64,000 bases of DNA from Schlesneria paludicola DSM 18645 (GTDB lineage Bacteria; Planctomycetota; Planctomycetia; Planctomycetales; Planctomycetaceae). The notes beneath the pieces were generated by a model. The model ran no database searches and was not told the DNA's origin. It worked only from the letters and a program-made list of their open reading frames with translations. Made by a program: the position numbers and the translations under genes. Shown here piece after piece: positions 59,968 to 64,000 of this stretch; within the stretch, counting starts at the first letter, position 1; the number at the start of each line of letters is the position of its first letter. The DNA lies in the NCBI RefSeq assembly GCF_000255655.1, contig NZ_JH636438.1, positions 186,001 to 250,000 on the forward strand. Direction: 5' to 3'.

Positions 59968-60025
59968 ATCAGTCCAGCGAGTGGCATCAATCCGGAATTG
60001 CGGCAATCAAGTGAGATAGATACTG

Positions 60026-61336
60026 ATGGTGAAAAAAACTCCATTGCAGGTTGCTTTGGAACAAGGGCTGGCTGAAGGAGGCAACCTGTTTGAGTCGCTC
60101 AATGAACTCGAGCACTACGAGATCGAATCCGTAGAAGATGCCGAGGCGTTGGTCGACGCGATGGAATCGTACGTGCAGTTGCCCGTCGAGCCGCCTGGGA
60201 CCCACGCGCCCTTTCATCAGCTTGTTTCGTTGTTTCAGGCTGTGACCAGTGTGACGCCATTTCAGTACCTGGTGCGACGCGGCATTCCGCTGCTCATTCA
60301 AGCCTATGATGCGCGTTTGCCGCAGTCTGAAGACCAGCAGAACGAACTTCTGTTCGCGATCAAAATCTTTGCACGCTATGGATTGGAGGAAGGCTTCGAT
60401 CGGTTGGTTCAGGCCGCGTATCATCCCATCCTGCGTGAAGGGTATCTGTGGTCGGTGATCTTCGAGCAACTCGGCGATCTCGATCCGGCAGTTCCCGATT
60501 TGATCGAGCGATTGAGCGATCCGTTGCCCGACGGCTTTGCCAGTATCGCCTTTCTCGACTGGGTCAATCGATTGGCACGCGAAGAGCTGATTACGGGGCA
60601 TCCATTCGATTCGCACGACGGCACTCAGAAACTTCGCTATTGGCTGAGGAGCAGCGATAAAGACGAGTTCAGTTTTGCCCATAGCGCTGCGGGTGCACTG
60701 CCCTTCATTAGCGAACCACAGCGCGTCCAGCTTCTGGCACTCGCCATGGACCATCCTGATTCCGCCGTGCAGATGGAGGCGGCATGGGCTTCCGCGCATC
60801 TCGGCAGCGAAGCCGGGCTGAAGTTTCTCGTCAGGCTCTGTCTCGATCGCAATTTCTCGACGACGGCATGTGCTTATCTGGAAGAGCTTGGCCGTGAGGA
60901 TGTCATTCCCGATGCCGCGAATGAACCTGACTTTCGTGCGATCGCCGATCTGTGCGATTGGCTGTCTGATCCACAAGAGTTCGGTCGTCCGCCGGATGAG
61001 ATCGAATTGTACGACACGCGCGAGATCTTTTGGCCACCCACCAATGACGTGCGACAACTTTGGTTATTTCGATACCGGTTTGTTGCTGACGAGGCTGGTG
61101 AGTCGGATGAATGCGGCCTGGGAATGTGTGGCAGCATCACCTATTCGCTGTTCAATGAAACGAATTTCGATATGGCGGCTGAAGACGTCTATGCCCTTCA
61201 CTGCTGTTGGGAATTGGAAATGAATTCCGACTCACGGGCGCCTGAAGAACGCACGATCGCTGCCGGTCGCGCGATTCTGGAAGCCGGTGCGCGTGGGGAG
61301 TATTCGAATTCTGACGACGACGATGACGATTTTTGA
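60026..61336 (+). CDS. HEAT-like repeat protein
   Basis: A 436-residue soluble protein. The first 90 residues are helical (PLQVALEQGLAEGGNLFESL), then alpha-solenoid units (LVRRGIPLLIQAYDARLPQS; ALAMDHPDSAVQMEAAWASA), followed by a distinct C-terminal domain (FWPPTNDVRQLWLFRYRFVA; EDVYALHCCWELEMNS) ending in an acidic tail of Asp residues. No signal peptide. A homologue of uncharacterised planctomycete proteins by style; function unknown. It starts 58 bases after smpB on the same strand, so it may be co-transcribed. Confidence 0.78.
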   Translation: MVKKTPLQVALEQGLAEGGNLFESLNELEHYEIESVEDAEALVDAMESYVQLPVEPPGTHAPFHQLVSLFQAVTSVTPFQYLVRRGIPLLIQAYDARLPQSEDQQNELLFAIKIFARYGLEEGFDRLVQAAYHPILREGYLWSVIFEQLGDLDPAVPDLIERLSDPLPDGFASIAFLDWVNRLAREELITGHPFDSHDGTQKLRYWLRSSDKDEFSFAHSAAGALPFISEPQRVQLLALAMDHPDSAVQMEAAWASAHLGSEAGLKFLVRLCLDRNFSTTACAYLEELGREDVIPDAANEPDFRAIADLCDWLSDPQEFGRPPDEIELYDTREIFWPPTNDVRQLWLFRYRFVADEAGESDECGLGMCGSITYSLFNETNFDMAAEDVYALHCCWELEMNSDSRAPEERTIAAGRAILEAGARGEYSNSDDDDDDF

Positions 61337-61358
61337 CCGGGCAGCCCTGGCGTGCCGT

Positions 61359-62999
61359 TCACGGCGATCGATCGGGCCTCATTCCGACAGGTGTCAAGCC
61401 CGACCCCATCATCTTTCCATTGGATACGGCTCGGTGCGGTGGTTGGATTCCAGCCAGTGGTCGCAAGACCAATTGGGGGGCAATTCCCAGCATGATCGTC
61501 AATGTCGCAGCAATGGCGGCAGCGAGAAATGGTCCTCGCGTGCCTGAGATCACCGGACGCATGTGTGGTGCTTCGAGATACGTTTCTCGCATCAATCGGA
61601 CGGCGATTCTGGCGACAAAAAGAGTGGCCAGGATTCCCATCAGGATGACAAAGCGAATTGCCGGTTCCGGCAAGAAGACCGGCGATTCGTGTTTTGCATG
61701 CAAGTTATGGACCGCAAGCAGGGTCAACCAGCGTACCCAGAAACCGGCAGTCCAAGGGATCGCAACCGTGCTGGCGAGGGCCACAGTTAACGACAGGGCG
61801 CTGATCGGTGCCGTCCGGCCGAGTCCCTTGAGATCTTCCATGAACTCCACGTCACGGTCTTTTCTCGCCAATGTACACAAGACCCAGAAGACTCCGCCGC
61901 AAGAAAGTAGTCCCGCCAATTGCGTCAGCACGAGCACGGACATTGTTTCGGGTAGCGGGTGCGTGGCTGCGGCACGAAATTGCGGATGCCCGGATTCCGC
62001 CGCCGCCAGCATCCATCCGATGCTCAGCCAGCCATTTTGAAGCAGAACCAATCCGCCCAGCCAGCGTGGCAGCGAACGAACTCCCGGTGATTCGGCTCGT
62101 GACGACATCACACTCGCCACGACAAAGTTTACGAGGATGATTGCTGTCAACAGCGTACTGAGAGATTGATCAAAACCTGCAAACGTGACGCTGCACAATC
62201 GCGTGAGGACAATTGAGCCTGCGAGTTGCTGGGCCAGGATGGTTAACCCCGTCAACTTCAGCCGTTGATCCGAGCGATTGAGGCCAAGTCCGAAATGGAA
62301 CGGAACCAGTCCCATGCGTGCCAGTTGGCTGACGATGATCAGTCCCGCGGCAAGTAAGATCATCTTCGAAGGCGCGCCAATCGAAGTCTGCTCGCCACCA
62401 GGGGCGTAGGCGTCGACAAGGATCAGTCGGGTCGCATTCAACTGAGTTGTGCCCGTGCTATTCGCCATCAGCGCGATGCCATACCACATGAATGCCGAAG
62501 ACAGCCAGCGGAGGCGGTCATCGACACGTTCGGTCTGGGCACCCGGGTGTCGGGTTGCGTCGCGCTCCCGAAGTCTTATCCCGCGCAACGCAAGGCTCAC
62601 GATTTCGATCGACAGGCCCATCGTCAGGAAATCGTTTGCGCATGCGGCGAACATCAATCCGGCCAGCAAAAACAAGACGTATCCGCTTGATCCTGGCTCG
62701 GTCCGTTCGTCGGTCGCCTGATCCCAGGTTGCGAGTCCCGCGAGAGCTCCAAATAACAGCACGACCCACTGCTCGGCCGCGGACAGGGTGTCCTGCGCCC
62801 AGATCGATTCGGTGTCGCTATTGCCTGGAAGTACACCCTGCGACTGGCGTTCGAAGAGCAGAAATCCGGACGCCAGCACGAGTCCCAACAAGAGAAACGG
62901 CCCATGAAGCGACTTTTCAGGGATCCTCAGCAACCGCGTTGTGATCATGTTCAGACTTGCCATCGCAAGTAAGATCATCGGCGGTAAGGGAAGCGGCAT
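61359..62999 (-). CDS. NuoN-like proton-translocating membrane subunit
   Basis: A 546-residue polytopic protein with about 14 hydrophobic helices. AGLMFAACANDFLTMGLSIEIVSLALR-type helix (split here across 115-142) with a Glu in the middle, and LARMGLVPFHFGLG with the Lys/His-rich antiporter-like block, match complex I subunit N and Mrp-type antiporters; ALASTVAIPWTAGFWVRW is a further family-like segment. Other Nuo genes are not adjacent within the window, though the gene's neighbours beyond the edge are unseen. It could be NuoN, or a subunit of a related membrane-bound complex. Confidence 0.78.
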   Translation of the reverse strand: MPLPLPPMILLAMASLNMITTRLLRIPEKSLHGPFLLLGLVLASGFLLFERQSQGVLPGNSDTESIWAQDTLSAAEQWVVLLFGALAGLATWDQATDERTEPGSSGYVLFLLAGLMFAACANDFLTMGLSIEIVSLALRGIRLRERDATRHPGAQTERVDDRLRWLSSAFMWYGIALMANSTGTTQLNATRLILVDAYAPGGEQTSIGAPSKMILLAAGLIIVSQLARMGLVPFHFGLGLNRSDQRLKLTGLTILAQQLAGSIVLTRLCSVTFAGFDQSLSTLLTAIILVNFVVASVMSSRAESPGVRSLPRWLGGLVLLQNGWLSIGWMLAAAESGHPQFRAAATHPLPETMSVLVLTQLAGLLSCGGVFWVLCTLARKDRDVEFMEDLKGLGRTAPISALSLTVALASTVAIPWTAGFWVRWLTLLAVHNLHAKHESPVFLPEPAIRFVILMGILATLFVARIAVRLMRETYLEAPHMRPVISGTRGPFLAAAIAATLTIMLGIAPQLVLRPLAGIQPPHRAVSNGKMMGSGLTPVGMRPDRSP

Positions 63000-63276
63000 A
63001 GGGCAGCATCACGTTCAGATTCAACGAACAGACAAGACCAGCCGGTCATTCCAACTCGCAAAGGCCGGTTCAATCGAAGTCAACTCGCAGACGGCGTGCA
63101 ACGGGCCTGGAATCAAATGATGACCGCGATGTGACAGCAGTGTCTCGCCAAACAAGGTGAACAGCAAGCGCACCACGGTGACTGCTGGTGATGACTCCCG
63201 AAAGTTTGCGATTCCACTTATGCTGCACCGGATCGTGCAAGTCTGTTGGTGAACGGACGAAATCGCAAACGCTTTA

Positions 63277-64000
63277 ATGGAAGAGATCGGCCAAGAAGAA
63301 ATGACCTACTGTGGTGTGCTCAATGTTGACAAGCCAGCCGGGGTGACCTCACGTGACATTGTGAATCAGGTGGTTCGATTGGTTCGTCCCGCCAAAGCCG
63401 GCCATGCCGGTACCCTTGATCCATTGGCGACTGGCGTTTTGGTCGTGTGTGTCGGCCACGCCACACGGCTCATCAATCTTGTGCAGGAAGGACGTAAGCG
63501 ATACTTGGGCCGATTTGCACTCGGCCAAACCAGTGACACCGATGATGTGACGGGAAATCTTCAGGCGGGGGGTGACTGGAGTGGGATTACCAAAGCGCAG
63601 CTTCAGGCCGAATTGACGCAATTTGTTGGTCGCATTGATCAGACGCCTCCGCAGTTTTCGGCCGTGCACGTTCAAGGCCAGCGGGCTTACGATCTGGCAC
63701 GGCGCGGCGTGACGGTTGAGCTGGCTGCTCGGCCCGTCGACATTTTTTCGCTGGAACTGACGGCGTTTCAACCTCCCGAATTTGAATTGGACGTCATCTG
63801 TGGCGGCGGGACGTACATTCGGTCGATCGGCCGGGATTTGGGTGCCAGGCTGGGATGTGGCGCGCTAATGACCGACCTTCGGCGGCTTGCAGTTGGCCAC
63901 TATGAGATCGCCAATGCCGTCCAATCTGACCAGATTACGGCAGAATCGATTGGTCAAATGCTAAGATCACCGCTCGAAATTGTGTCACACCTGCCAAGAC
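63277..64000 (+). CDS. truB: tRNA pseudouridine-55 synthase, C-terminus cut by window edge
   Basis: The plus frame stays open from ATG 63277 to the window end (at least 241 residues). GVLNVDKPAGVTSRDIVNQV opens the fold and AGHAGTLDPLATGVLVVCVG contains the catalytic Asp in the TLDPLA motif; TPPQFSAVHVQGQRAYDLAR and CGGGTYIRSIGRDLGARLG follow. TruB makes pseudouridine 55 in the T-loop of tRNAs. ATG 63301 is also in frame and gives a more typical N-terminus; neither start has a strong Shine-Dalgarno. Confidence 0.93.
   Translation, partial: MEEIGQEEMTYCGVLNVDKPAGVTSRDIVNQVVRLVRPAKAGHAGTLDPLATGVLVVCVGHATRLINLVQEGRKRYLGRFALGQTSDTDDVTGNLQAGGDWSGITKAQLQAELTQFVGRIDQTPPQFSAVHVQGQRAYDLARRGVTVELAARPVDIFSLELTAFQPPEFELDVICGGGTYIRSIGRDLGARLGCGALMTDLRRLAVGHYEIANAVQSDQITAESIGQMLRSPLEIVSHLPR

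Noticed and set aside
59987-61057. 356-codon minus-strand frame opposite the HEAT-like gene
   Set aside because: The plus-strand protein has helical repeats and a natural start after smpB; the minus frame has none.

Overview
The window is a bacterial chromosome segment of moderately high GC that reads as Planctomycetes. The evidence is protein families typical of that phylum: a cytochrome-c/DUF1549/DUF1553 protein paired with a Tat-exported DUF1501 protein, three DUF1559 pseudopilin-like proteins each paired with a small lipoprotein, SpoVG with a zinc ribbon, and a Gram-negative lipid A gene set. The genus was not assigned. No tRNA, rRNA, CRISPR array or intact prophage was seen.

Left part (1-7 kb): a truncated unknown gene, a family 2 glycosyltransferase, and the DUF1549/DUF1553 plus DUF1501 pair, probably an exported haem-protein system.

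Paralogue-rich accessory locus (7.2-25.8 kb): two copies of a gene pair A-B (A, a roughly 880-residue exported and membrane-anchored protein; B, a HEAT-like repeat protein with a signal peptide) lie in opposite orientations. Three copies of a D-L module (D, DUF1559 pseudopilin; L, small lipoprotein) are interspersed. The three D genes share a TTGRCK-N18-TAWWWM-like promoter, a leader of almost constant length and the same Shine-Dalgarno sequence, and each D-L gap holds a hairpin. A decayed IS1380-family transposase and a long G/T-rich stretch separate modules 2 and 3. This is the best candidate for an undescribed system here.

Middle (26-38 kb): a GxxExxY gene broken by an amber codon between two palindromic repeat copies, comM, a TPR protein, a thioredoxin-trypsin fusion, then isoprenoid genes (ispE, a polyprenyl diphosphate synthase, ispH) mixed with spoVG and an RDD membrane protein.

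Right part (39-64 kb): a skp-lpxC-lpxA-Gfo/Idh lipid A and envelope cluster, a B12-dependent ribonucleotide reductase, an M24 peptidase, a WD40 lipoprotein, an MFS transporter, two aromatic-rich low-complexity proteins, an HD-GYP regulator plus hybrid histidine kinase, smpB, a HEAT-like protein, an orphan NuoN-like membrane protein, and the start of truB, which leaves the window.
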